NCBI GenBank assembly: GCA_002393575.1
Contig: DGSN01000028.1
Span: 1-10,526, forward strand
Direction of reading: 5' to 3'
Length of the DNA: 10,526 bases
From: Prevotellaceae bacterium UBA4361
GTDB taxonomy: Bacteria; Bacteroidota; Bacteroidia; Bacteroidales; Bacteroidaceae
Shown: positions 1-6,129 of the stretch, one piece after another
Layout: every line of letters begins with the position of its first letter
How positions within the stretch are numbered: the first letter of the stretch is position 1
Program-made: the position numbers and the translations under genes
The notes under the pieces: model-generated
What the model saw: the letters and a program-made list of their open reading frames with translations, nothing else
The model's database searches: none
What the model was told of the DNA's origin: nothing

Positions 1-2319
1 GATGGTACTGCAGGATGGAGTGTGTCGGGCCTGAGCATACAGACCAACAGCTATTTCACCAAGAAAGAAGGCACCAACTACATGGAAGCATGGACTAGCC
101 GCGGCAGCAAGATCTCCGAGGCCAGCCTCTCGCAGGTGCTGAAAGGACTGCCCAAGGGTAACTATCGTTTGCAGGCTGGTGCGCTGCATATCCAGCAATC
201 CGGACAAGGCAGCACAACCAACACTGGTTCGCCGCAGAAAGGTGCCTACCTCTATGCCGGATTCTCGAAGACCCTCATCACGGCTATGAAGACCTACGCC
301 GTCACCTTCTCCATTGTCGATGAGCAGGGAGAGGTGGAAATCGGCGTGACGACCGAGAATCCCACCGGTAACTACCTCTGCGTGGACGATTTCCATCTCC
401 AATACATCGGTGAAATCGGCACATCGGACATCGCCAAAGAATTGCAGAGCCTACTGACACAGGCCGAAAGCTATTCCTCAAATGGCATGCAGCAACCGGC
501 ATCCGAAAGCCTCAGCCAAGCCATAGAGGCCGCACGTCAGGTACTGACAGGAACAGGCACTGACGACGGCGGCAACACCATCTACGACGAGGCAGCCCTG
601 AACGCAGCCCACGAAGCACTGACAGCAGCCATTGCAACTGCCGAGGCTTCCGTGGCACGCTATACGGCACTGCAAGAGCGCATCACCTACGCCACCAAGG
701 TGCTGAATTGGTGGAAGGATATGCCCCGTAAGGCCGCGGCCTGGAATCTCCTAGACGAGGCCAACGCCACTGCCAAGGAGCAAGTGAAGGACTATACGCT
801 GACGGACGACCAGCTGAAGGCCGCCGTCAACACCCTGAACAACCGCATCAAAGCGGTCGATAAGAAGATCTATTGCAGCGGCAGCGCCTGCGGTTCAGAC
901 TCGAAGTTGCAGGACAACAATAACCAATGGAGCCACAAGCGCTCCTACCAGTCGAAGCACTGGGTGCTCTTCTGGGAGAAGGAATACGGCGACGAAGTGC
1001 CAAGCGCCGTACCGGGCATCTTGGATACGGCCGACAAGATCTTCGAGATGTATGCCGACAAGCTCGGCTTCATCACCATCAACCAGGGCAAGTCCAAGAG
1101 CGACACCTACAAGATGATCATACGCCTCTTCTCCACCAGCGAATGGAAAGCCGAAGGCAGCGGCATCGACAACCAGATCGGTATGCTCTCGCTCTCGCGC
1201 TGGGCCTACACTTCGCGCGGCGGTCAAACCGTAGCCCACGAGATAGGCCACTGCTTCCAGTACCAGGTACACTGCGACAACAACGACTGGAACGGATGGA
1301 TGTACAACTGGCACGAATCCACACAGAATCCCTTCTGGGAGATGTGCGCCCAATGGATGGCCTATGTCTATTATCCCAGCAAATTGCTCAATGACAACGA
1401 ATGGCTTTGGAACTCGCTCAACGGTATGCACCGCCATCCTCTGGCCGGCTACCTGCGCTATGAGAACTTCTTCATTCAGGACCTCTTCGTTCACAAGCAC
1501 GGCTGGGACGCCGTGGGACGGCTTTGGAACGAATGCAAGGATCCGGAAGACCCCTTCGAGACGTATATGCGAACACGCATGACAGGCTCCACCGCCAAGA
1601 AAGTCAGCCAGCTCGGCGACGAGCTGTGGGAGTGGGGCGCACGAATGACCACCTTCGACCTCGACCCCATTCGCGACGTGGCTGGAGGCAAAGCCAGCTG
1701 GCGCAGCCAGACCGCCATGATCAAGGATAACGAAGGCTACTGGTGGCCGGAGAAGAAGAACTGCATCGAGAACTACGGCAACAACGCTATACGCATCAAT
1801 GCACCCACACGCGCCACTACGCTCTATGTGGAGTTCGAGGGTAAGGCCGGTGCCGACGGCTACACGGCCTACAAGACCACAAGCGCAGGATGGCGCGTCG
1901 GCTTCGTGGCGTTCAAAAACGACGGCACACGAGTCTATGGCGATATGACCACAGCCACTTACAACGACCCCGACCACACCATCGCCTTCGAATGCCCCGC
2001 CAATTGCTCTCACGTGTGGCTCGTCGTCAGCGGCGCTCCAACAACCTACTGGACGCACAACTTCAAAGGCTGGATAGACAACACCGAAGAGCAATGGCCC
2101 TACCGCGTCAAGTTCTACAAGACTAACTACTACGGCGAGTCCAACAATAACGGCCTGCCGACTAGTATCATGGACATCGCAGACGAAGGCTCACAGCAAC
2201 CTACTGACGACAATCTCTATGACCTCAATGGTCGCATCGTCTGTCGCGGCACCACATCGCTCGAAGGCCTGCCTCGTGGCATCTACATCATAAATGGCAA
2301 GAAGGCTCTGATTAAGTGA
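1..2319 (+). CDS. Secreted multidomain metallopeptidase-like protein (DUF6055-like) with T9SS-type tail, 5' partial
   Basis: The reading frame is open at base 1, so the start and any signal peptide lie outside the window. Residues are counted from a GTG at 22, which is not the real start. Residues 1-130 look like a beta-sandwich carbohydrate-binding-type domain. Residues 136-290 form two alanine-rich helical segments resembling FIVAR modules. From about 305 comes a region resembling DUF6055, with HEIGH at 406-410 and a downstream Glu440 in FWEMCAQW. This gives the H-E-x-x-H plus distal Glu pattern of gluzincin-type zinc peptidases. A further beta-rich domain covers about 595-690. The last 35 residues (YDLNGRIV, then PRGIYIINGKK) match the T9SS type A sorting-domain pattern, so export to the cell surface is likely. 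Peptidase activity is inferred from the motif. The natural substrate may be a glycoprotein such as mucin, but nothing in the sequence proves it. Confidence 0.85.
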   Translation, partial: DGTAGWSVSGLSIQTNSYFTKKEGTNYMEAWTSRGSKISEASLSQVLKGLPKGNYRLQAGALHIQQSGQGSTTNTGSPQKGAYLYAGFSKTLITAMKTYAVTFSIVDEQGEVEIGVTTENPTGNYLCVDDFHLQYIGEIGTSDIAKELQSLLTQAESYSSNGMQQPASESLSQAIEAARQVLTGTGTDDGGNTIYDEAALNAAHEALTAAIATAEASVARYTALQERITYATKVLNWWKDMPRKAAAWNLLDEANATAKEQVKDYTLTDDQLKAAVNTLNNRIKAVDKKIYCSGSACGSDSKLQDNNNQWSHKRSYQSKHWVLFWEKEYGDEVPSAVPGILDTADKIFEMYADKLGFITINQGKSKSDTYKMIIRLFSTSEWKAEGSGIDNQIGMLSLSRWAYTSRGGQTVAHEIGHCFQYQVHCDNNDWNGWMYNWHESTQNPFWEMCAQWMAYVYYPSKLLNDNEWLWNSLNGMHRHPLAGYLRYENFFIQDLFVHKHGWDAVGRLWNECKDPEDPFETYMRTRMTGSTAKKVSQLGDELWEWGARMTTFDLDPIRDVAGGKASWRSQTAMIKDNEGYWWPEKKNCIENYGNNAIRINAPTRATTLYVEFEGKAGADGYTAYKTTSAGWRVGFVAFKNDGTRVYGDMTTATYNDPDHTIAFECPANCSHVWLVVSGAPTTYWTHNFKGWIDNTEEQWPYRVKFYKTNYYGESNNNGLPTSIMDIADEGSQQPTDDNLYDLNGRIVCRGTTSLEGLPRGIYIINGKKALIK

Positions 2320-2385
2320 GGGCAATGATAATTATTTTTTAATTGCCGAACGTGAAGAACGTATTTAAGATAGTTAAGTAATTGA

Positions 2386-3228
2386 AGTTTCATCCAGACC
2401 CGGCTCGACGAGTACTCGATGAGCAAGATTGACCTCACCATAGAGATGATCCGCAGGGCTATCAAGCATAGGATCCGCTTCCGCTATGTGCTGGTTGACA
2501 GCTGGTTCACATGTGCCAAGATTGTCAAGTTCATCCTCTCCCGTCATATCAAGTGCGACTACATCGGAATGATAAAGGTCGGTGAGGAGGGCAAGACCAA
2601 GTACCACTTTGAGCGCAAGGACCTTACGGCTCCTGCCATCATCAAGAAACTGAACAAGCGGGGTGAGAAGAAGTACAGTCGTAAGCTCAGATGCTGGTAC
2701 ATGAGTGCCGATGTCGTCTTCGCAGACACGCATGTTAGGCTCTTCTTCATTCGTCGCAGCAAGCGTGGTCCGTGGAGCGGACTGCTCACGACTGACCTCT
2801 CGCTGGGATTCTTCGAGGCATACAGGATTTATTCCAGGCGCTGGTCCCAGGAGGTCATCTTCAAGGAGAGCAAGGGACTACTCGGACTGGGGAGATGCCA
2901 GTCGGCTAACTTCGCTGCACAGATTGCAAGTACGTCCCTCGTGGCGCTCCAGTATAACATCCTCTCTGCCGTGAAGCGATTCATGGACTACGAAACTATT
3001 GGCGAACTCTTCAGACAGGTCAATCAGGACAGCCATGAGCTGACAATCAGCGAGAGAATCTGGCAGGCGATTCTCGAACTGGTTGCAGCCATCGCCAAAG
3101 TATTCTCCATCGATGATGAAGAAGTCATGGATGCGTTGGTTAATGAATCTGAAGAGCTTGCTCAAATTTGCGAATTATATCAATGTAAAATGGCGAGTTA
3201 GGAACTCCCGAAACTTAAATCCATAACG
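2386..3228 (+). mobile_element. Truncated IS4-type insertion sequence remnant
   Basis: This is the right-hand part of an insertion sequence. The transposase frame is open back to 2386, just after an in-frame stop at 2383-2385, and resembles transposase from roughly 2398 onward. The portion that should hold the first catalytic Asp is absent. The left end is therefore deleted or replaced, and the join lies between the stop of the preceding gene (2319) and about 2400. I could not identify terminal inverted repeats or a target duplication. The right boundary is a guess that places the end before the terminator hairpin. Confidence 0.6.
2419..3201 (+). CDS. IS4-family transposase, N-terminally truncated (probably inactive)
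   Basis: DDE transposase of the IS4 family type, which cuts and joins DNA at IS ends. The C-terminal half of the catalytic core is intact. LVDSWF near residue 26 carries the second catalytic Asp. YSRRWSQEVIFKESK, near residue 138, fits the IS4 signature Y-x2-R-x3-E-x6-K exactly and contains the catalytic Glu. The first Asp and the N-terminal DNA-binding region are missing. At 260 codons it is much shorter than usual for such transposases, which are commonly around 400 residues. The ATG at 2419 is merely the first available start. In-frame sequence upstream (RLDEYS) also looks like transposase, so this is a broken gene rather than a short real one. It follows the peptidase gene by about 100 bases in the same direction and may be read through from it. 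It is unlikely to transpose alone. Confidence 0.75.
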   Translation: MSKIDLTIEMIRRAIKHRIRFRYVLVDSWFTCAKIVKFILSRHIKCDYIGMIKVGEEGKTKYHFERKDLTAPAIIKKLNKRGEKKYSRKLRCWYMSADVVFADTHVRLFFIRRSKRGPWSGLLTTDLSLGFFEAYRIYSRRWSQEVIFKESKGLLGLGRCQSANFAAQIASTSLVALQYNILSAVKRFMDYETIGELFRQVNQDSHELTISERIWQAILELVAAIAKVFSIDDEEVMDALVNESEELAQICELYQCKMAS

Positions 3229-3229
3229 A

Positions 3230-3269
3230 AAAAAAGACTGCTCATTTCGTGTGATGGGCAGTCTTTTTT
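3230..3269. terminator. Strong bidirectional intrinsic terminator
   Basis: A 16-bp stem (3230-3245 paired with 3254-3269, one T-G wobble) encloses an 8-base loop. The stem has six A's on its left and six T's on its right, so a U-run follows the hairpin on either strand. It lies between two converging genes, the transposase remnant ending at 3201 and the sigma-factor gene ending at 3319, and can stop transcription from both. Confidence 0.85.
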
Positions 3270-3318
3270 GTAAGAATGTGTAGAAGAAGATGCGAGGCAG
3301 AAGTAGCAGTGCTGCTGC

Positions 3319-4125
3319 TCAGGCTGCAAGGCGTTTCATGTTGTCGTTCTTGCGGAGTTTTTCCACGGCGTTGTGGTAGTGACGCTGAACCGTGTCAACC
3401 GAGCAACCCATCTGTGTGGCAATCTGCGCTGAGTTCATGGGACCGATTGCTGAAGTAAAGCCCAGGGACATGAGCATTACTTCTTCTTCCTTGGGAGAAA
3501 GCACATAGTGGAGACAAGCGATAAGAGCCGAATTGCGAGTTTCTTTTTCAAGCAACTGGTCTGGAGTGGCAGCAGTGCTCGACAAGCGGTCGAGGTCGGG
3601 CTGTCCTTCCTCGTCGTAGTAGTATTCGTTGGTGTACGAAGGACGGAGCTTCGTAATCATGTCGATGCCACTTTCGTCCAGCCCTTCCAAGTCTTCGGGC
3701 AGGATTTGTGTGGTCGAGGTGAAGTTTTCGGGAAGGTTGTTCTTCTCCAGCAACTCCATGATGTCGCGGCGGATGTAGCTATTAGCGTATGTGAGAAGGC
3801 GTGTTCCGAAGCGCGCATCGAATCGCTTAATGGCAGTACTGAGACCGTTAGCTCCAACCATGACAAGGTCGTTGATGTCGATGCATCGTGAGCAGTAGTA
3901 GAGCCTGGGTATGAACGTCTTTGCCACGCTCACCACGTAGCGCATGTTGCATTCCACGAGGCGGTTCAAGGCGCGAGCGTTGCCAGCCTGTGCTTGGCGG
4001 ATGAGACGCGCTTCCTGTTCTTCGGAGAGGATGGGCTTGCGTGCAATGCTGCGAAGAAGCGTGTCGAACGACGTGTTTGTACGGTTTGTGAAAAGAATCG
4101 GATTGGTAGTTGTTTTGTAATTCAT
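3319..4125 (-). CDS. Divergent sigma-70-family RNA polymerase sigma factor (RpoD-like)
   Basis: A 268-residue protein that should bind core RNA polymerase and direct it to promoters. Residues 19-49 resemble region 1.2. Region 2 spans about 50-128 (NMRYVVSVAKTF, then DLVMVGANGLSTAIKRFD). Region 4 spans about 200-260, with a helix-turn-helix (SAQIATQMGCSVDTVQRHY). The stretch between (130-195) is acidic, tyrosine-rich and not a recognisable region 3. Housekeeping Bacteroidota RpoD is of similar length, about 287 residues. However, region 2.4 here reads TYANSYIRRDI where RpoD-type factors have TYA-x-WWIRQ-I, so the tryptophan pair used in -10 melting is missing. GANG also replaces the usual EGN-G of region 2.2. 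It is therefore probably an alternative sigma factor. The ATG at 4125 gives a complete N terminus. A clear promoter lies at 4433-4464, leaving a long leader. No anti-sigma gene is adjacent. Confidence 0.88.
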   Translation of the reverse strand: MNYKTTTNPILFTNRTNTSFDTLLRSIARKPILSEEQEARLIRQAQAGNARALNRLVECNMRYVVSVAKTFIPRLYYCSRCIDINDLVMVGANGLSTAIKRFDARFGTRLLTYANSYIRRDIMELLEKNNLPENFTSTTQILPEDLEGLDESGIDMITKLRPSYTNEYYYDEEGQPDLDRLSSTAATPDQLLEKETRNSALIACLHYVLSPKEEEVMLMSLGFTSAIGPMNSAQIATQMGCSVDTVQRHYHNAVEKLRKNDNMKRLAA

Positions 4126-4426
4126 AATTACATCAATTAGAAAAGAAAAGGAAATGAGAAGTTAACAAGGAGACCGAAGTCGGTGAGGAGGTACTCGAAA
4201 CTCATTCAAAATGATGCTTCGAGGGCGAATTATGCGTTACAGATCAAGAAAGTTTTGTCTCAGTGAATGGTTTTTAAGATGACGGTTTTTTTGCGGTGAA
4301 GTTGTTTTTTTGTTAAAGTTTCTTTTTACCTGACTCTCTTTTTTTTGTTATTGAATAGTTTTTTTGTCGGTTTTGGTTTTTGTTAGTTAATCAGAGTTGA
4401 CTCTACCCAATCATGGTTTTCATTTG
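4126..4426 (-). promoter_or_regulatory. Long A-rich 5' leader of the sigma-factor gene
   Basis: If transcription starts about 7 bases past the -7 box at 4433-4440, the sigma mRNA carries a leader of about 300 nt. Read on the minus strand, the first two-thirds is poor in G and rich in A, with runs of 5-8 A's between about 4271 and 4381. The last part holds an inverted repeat (4194-4199 with 4218-4223, CTCGAA/TTCGAG) and a possible 22-codon upstream ORF. Such a leader suggests post-transcriptional control, for example at translation initiation. No known riboswitch class was recognised. Confidence 0.45.
4137..4205 (-). CDS. Possible upstream ORF in the sigma-factor leader (22 aa)
   Basis: An ATG at 4205 opens a 22-codon frame that ends in TAA 11 bases before the sigma-factor ATG. 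The peptide is hydrophobic, beginning MSFEYLLTDFGLLV and continuing with Phe-rich residues. Its position could couple its translation to that of the sigma gene. No ribosome binding site stands out, though Bacteroidota often lack one. An ORF this short can arise by chance, so this is a suggestion only. Confidence 0.2.
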   Translation of the reverse strand: MSFEYLLTDFGLLVNFSFPFLF

Positions 4427-4432
4427 TGTCTG

Positions 4433-4464
4433 CAAAGATATGACATATTTTGGGGTGGTTCAAA
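4433..4464 (-). promoter_or_regulatory. Bacteroidota-type promoter of the sigma-factor gene
   Basis: On the minus strand, TTTG (4464-4461) is followed after exactly 20 bases by TATCTTTG (4440-4433). This matches the Bacteroidota housekeeping consensus of a -33 TTTG and a -7 TAnnTTTG with about 19-21 bases between. It points at the sigma-factor gene and is the best-formed promoter in the window. Confidence 0.7.
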
Positions 4465-4481
4465 TTTTTGATGAGAAATTT

Positions 4482-4751
4482 TTAGAAGTTAACAAATCGG
4501 TTAATTGGATGGTTCTTTTTCGCCTGTCCAGCAGGGCTGTCGAGGCGGTGTAAAGACTCGGCAAGGTGTTTGTTGGAAATATCTTGCTCATTGCAATTAT
4601 ATGGACTTGGGAGCAAACTGGCGGCATCATCCAGCAATTTTTTTTCAACTTTTTTCATTTTTTTTCTTTGCCAGCCATTTTCAGCCCCTTGTGAGGGTGA
4701 AAAACGCTCCTTCGTTCCCTTAAAACTGTAGCAAGCAAGAGGTGTTTTCAA
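4482..4751 (-). CDS. Doubtful small ORF (89 aa), no known family
   Basis: An ATG-started frame that begins MKTPLACYSFKGTKERFSPS and continues with a Lys-rich helix-like stretch (KKMKKVEKKLLDDAASLL). It lies directly upstream of the sigma-factor promoter on the same strand. I recognise no family, and no TAnnTTTG box was found before it. Part of the frame is made of homopolymer A runs. It could be a small cytosolic protein, a decayed gene or a chance ORF. Confidence 0.2.
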   Translation of the reverse strand: MKTPLACYSFKGTKERFSPSQGAENGWQRKKMKKVEKKLLDDAASLLPSPYNCNEQDISNKHLAESLHRLDSPAGQAKKNHPINRFVNF

Positions 4752-5085
4752 TAGAACAACAATGCTGTTTTCGTATATGTATAGAAATAGAGAGAGAACA
4801 AGGTTGGAAAATCTATCACTGGGACCATAATTTCTTGAAACAAAGGCGTTTATTAGTTCAGCAGAAGGCGACGATGATAATGAATATGCTGCATCGTCTT
4901 TGGGGAAAAGCTGAATCGCATGAGTGCATGGACTGAATCGTTATTGAGGTTCTACTAAATGCGCGAGGGCTCGTTATCGAATCAGCGATTTAGTACAATC
5001 TAATGAATGGTTCAGTGCAATCAGAGTGGAGTGTCAGTAGTTTCGAAGCTCTACGGGACTTTTTTCAAAATAAAGGCTAAAACTA
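4752..5085. other. Intergenic region without a supported gene
   Basis: The only sizeable frame here (4742-4936, plus) has low-quality composition, no promoter and no family resemblance. The region contains the short palindrome-flanked repeat at 4953-4995 and AT-rich sequence leading to the promoter of the next gene. I see no tRNA, riboswitch or other RNA gene. Confidence 0.5.
4953..4995. repeat. Palindrome-flanked unit carrying a dispersed repeat core
   Basis: A perfect 8-bp inverted repeat, TACTAAAT (4953-4960) and ATTTAGTA (4988-4995), bounds a 27-base interior. The interior holds GCGAGGGCTCGTTATCG (4963-4979). The same 17 bases occur in reverse complement at 10298-10314 in the CGAG array. 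The unit therefore belongs to a dispersed family rather than being a private hairpin. Confidence 0.55.
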
Positions 5086-5114
5086 TTCGATTTTACAATT
5101 TTTTCTTATATTTG
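5086..5114 (+). promoter_or_regulatory. Promoter of the FISUMP-protein gene
   Basis: TATATTTG at 5107-5114 matches the -7 consensus TAnnTTTG. A weak -33 candidate, TTCG (5086-5089, one mismatch to TTTG), lies 17 bases upstream, slightly closer than usual. Transcription would start near 5121, giving a leader of about 78 nt to the ATG at 5199. Confidence 0.5.
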
Positions 5115-5120
5115 CAATCG

Positions 5121-5154
5121 AAATGAACTCTTCATTTAAATGAACTCATCATTT
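5121..5154 (+). repeat. 17-bp tandem repeat at the predicted transcription start
   Basis: AAATGAACTCTTCATTT (5121-5137) is followed directly by AAATGAACTCATCATTT (5138-5154), differing at one base. Each copy is itself an inverted repeat (AAATGA and TCATTT arms around a 5-base centre). Its place just after the -7 box fits either an operator for a dimeric repressor or a structured 5' end of the mRNA. Confidence 0.5.
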
Positions 5155-5198
5155 ATTTGTAGAAATCTAAAAACAGAATTGTTAAAAACGAAATACTT

Positions 5199-5945
5199 AT
5201 GAATAATCATTTTATTTTCATTGTGCTGTTGACGATGATGGCTGTTTTCAGTGGTAAGTGTGGTAGTGAAACAAATAGAAACTCAACTGATAGCACTTTC
5301 ACAACTTTCAACCGTGTCGATAGCACTTCTACAACTCTTCAGCATGTTGATGATAGTCATTCATATCTCAAATGTCCTGATGGTAAGCATCCGCATTTAA
5401 TTGACTTGGGCTTGCCGTCTGGCACAAAATGGGCTTGTTGCAATATGGGTGCCGATAGTCCTGAAGACTTTGGTGCGTATTATTCATGGGGTGAAACTGA
5501 ACCGAAAGATAAATATGGTTGTGATAACTACATCTATCGTGGCAGTTCACATGACACTCAGATAAATCTCGGAGAAAACATTTGTGGGACTAAGTACGAT
5601 GTTGTTCACGTGAAGTGGGGTGGTTCTTGGCAGATGCCCTCTTTCTGGCAAATGGAGGAACTACTCAACAACTGCTCGTATGAATGGGCAGAGGTCAATG
5701 GTGTAGGTGGAAGAAAGTTCACGGCTTCAAATGGAGGTTCAATTTTTTTACCCGCTGCTGGCCTACGATATATGAAAAAACCACCCTTTACTGGCAGAGG
5801 TGGCGAATACTGGACGGGTACTCACTATCCAGAACCTGAACATGTGAACTTGGCATACGTTCTTTCTTTTTACGGAAATGGCAATGAATTATACTATTGC
5901 GATAGATGCTATGGGCTTTCTATTCGCCCTGTAGCAAAAAAATGA
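5199..5945 (+). CDS. Exported FISUMP-domain protein
   Basis: A 248-residue protein with an N-terminal hydrophobic export signal (residues 1-18). Cys21 follows it, but the preceding residues (FSGK) make a poor lipobox, so lipoprotein status is uncertain. Residues 27-51 are a Ser/Thr-rich linker containing two copies of a 10-residue repeat (DSTFTTFNRV and DSTSTTLQHV), encoded by a 30-bp tandem repeat at 5289-5348. From about residue 67 the protein matches the Fibrobacter succinogenes major paralogous (FISUMP) domain: DLGLPSGTKWA, YYSWGE, GGSWQMP, IFLPAAGLR, YWTG and a closing SIRPV. Such proteins are exported or surface-attached in Bacteroidota and Fibrobacter; their biochemical role is unknown. 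The gene looks more AT-rich than the neighbouring enzyme genes. It has its own promoter and terminator, so it is probably monocistronic. Confidence 0.82.
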   Translation: MNNHFIFIVLLTMMAVFSGKCGSETNRNSTDSTFTTFNRVDSTSTTLQHVDDSHSYLKCPDGKHPHLIDLGLPSGTKWACCNMGADSPEDFGAYYSWGETEPKDKYGCDNYIYRGSSHDTQINLGENICGTKYDVVHVKWGGSWQMPSFWQMEELLNNCSYEWAEVNGVGGRKFTASNGGSIFLPAAGLRYMKKPPFTGRGGEYWTGTHYPEPEHVNLAYVLSFYGNGNELYYCDRCYGLSIRPVAKK

Positions 5946-5996
5946 ACCTTTATGTTTTGCTAACAATATGTTTCAATCAAACATAGAAGATTCTAT

Positions 5997-6036
5997 CCGC
6001 CGAGTTATCGTTCCGATGGCTCGGCGGAATTGTTTT
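5997..6036 (+). terminator. Terminator hairpin behind the FISUMP-protein gene
   Basis: CCGCCGAG (5997-6004) pairs with CTCGGCGG (6020-6027). An inner ATCG/CGAT helix (6007-6010 with 6014-6017) extends the hairpin. A modest T-rich stretch (AATTGTTTT) follows. It lies between two converging genes, but only the plus-strand direction has a T-tract, so it best serves the gene ending at 5945. Confidence 0.6.
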
Positions 6037-6129
6037 GGGGAGAATGTGACCGAGGAAAGGGGCGTTGTATATAGGTGACGATGGCTATAATGATATTTTT
6101 ATTCGGGTAGGTTTTGTCGGAAAGATTCT

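Noticed and set aside
895..2094. 399-codon ORF on the minus strand
   Set aside because: Lies wholly inside the well-supported plus-strand peptidase-like gene. Its Val/Ala/Gly-rich composition is that of an antisense shadow in GC-rich coding DNA.
2321..2347. GGCAAT/ATTGCC inverted repeat just after the peptidase gene
   Set aside because: Only 6 bp with a 15-base loop, and the T-run is inside the loop rather than after the stem, so it is not a convincing terminator.
4638..4665. Three T-tracts about 10 bp apart (possible bent DNA)
   Set aside because: Real as seen, but similar T/A runs are common throughout this AT-rich intergenic region, so phasing over three tracts is weak evidence of function.
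4742..4936. 64-codon plus-strand ORF
   Set aside because: No family, no TAnnTTTG box and unusual Trp/His/Cys-rich composition; most likely chance.
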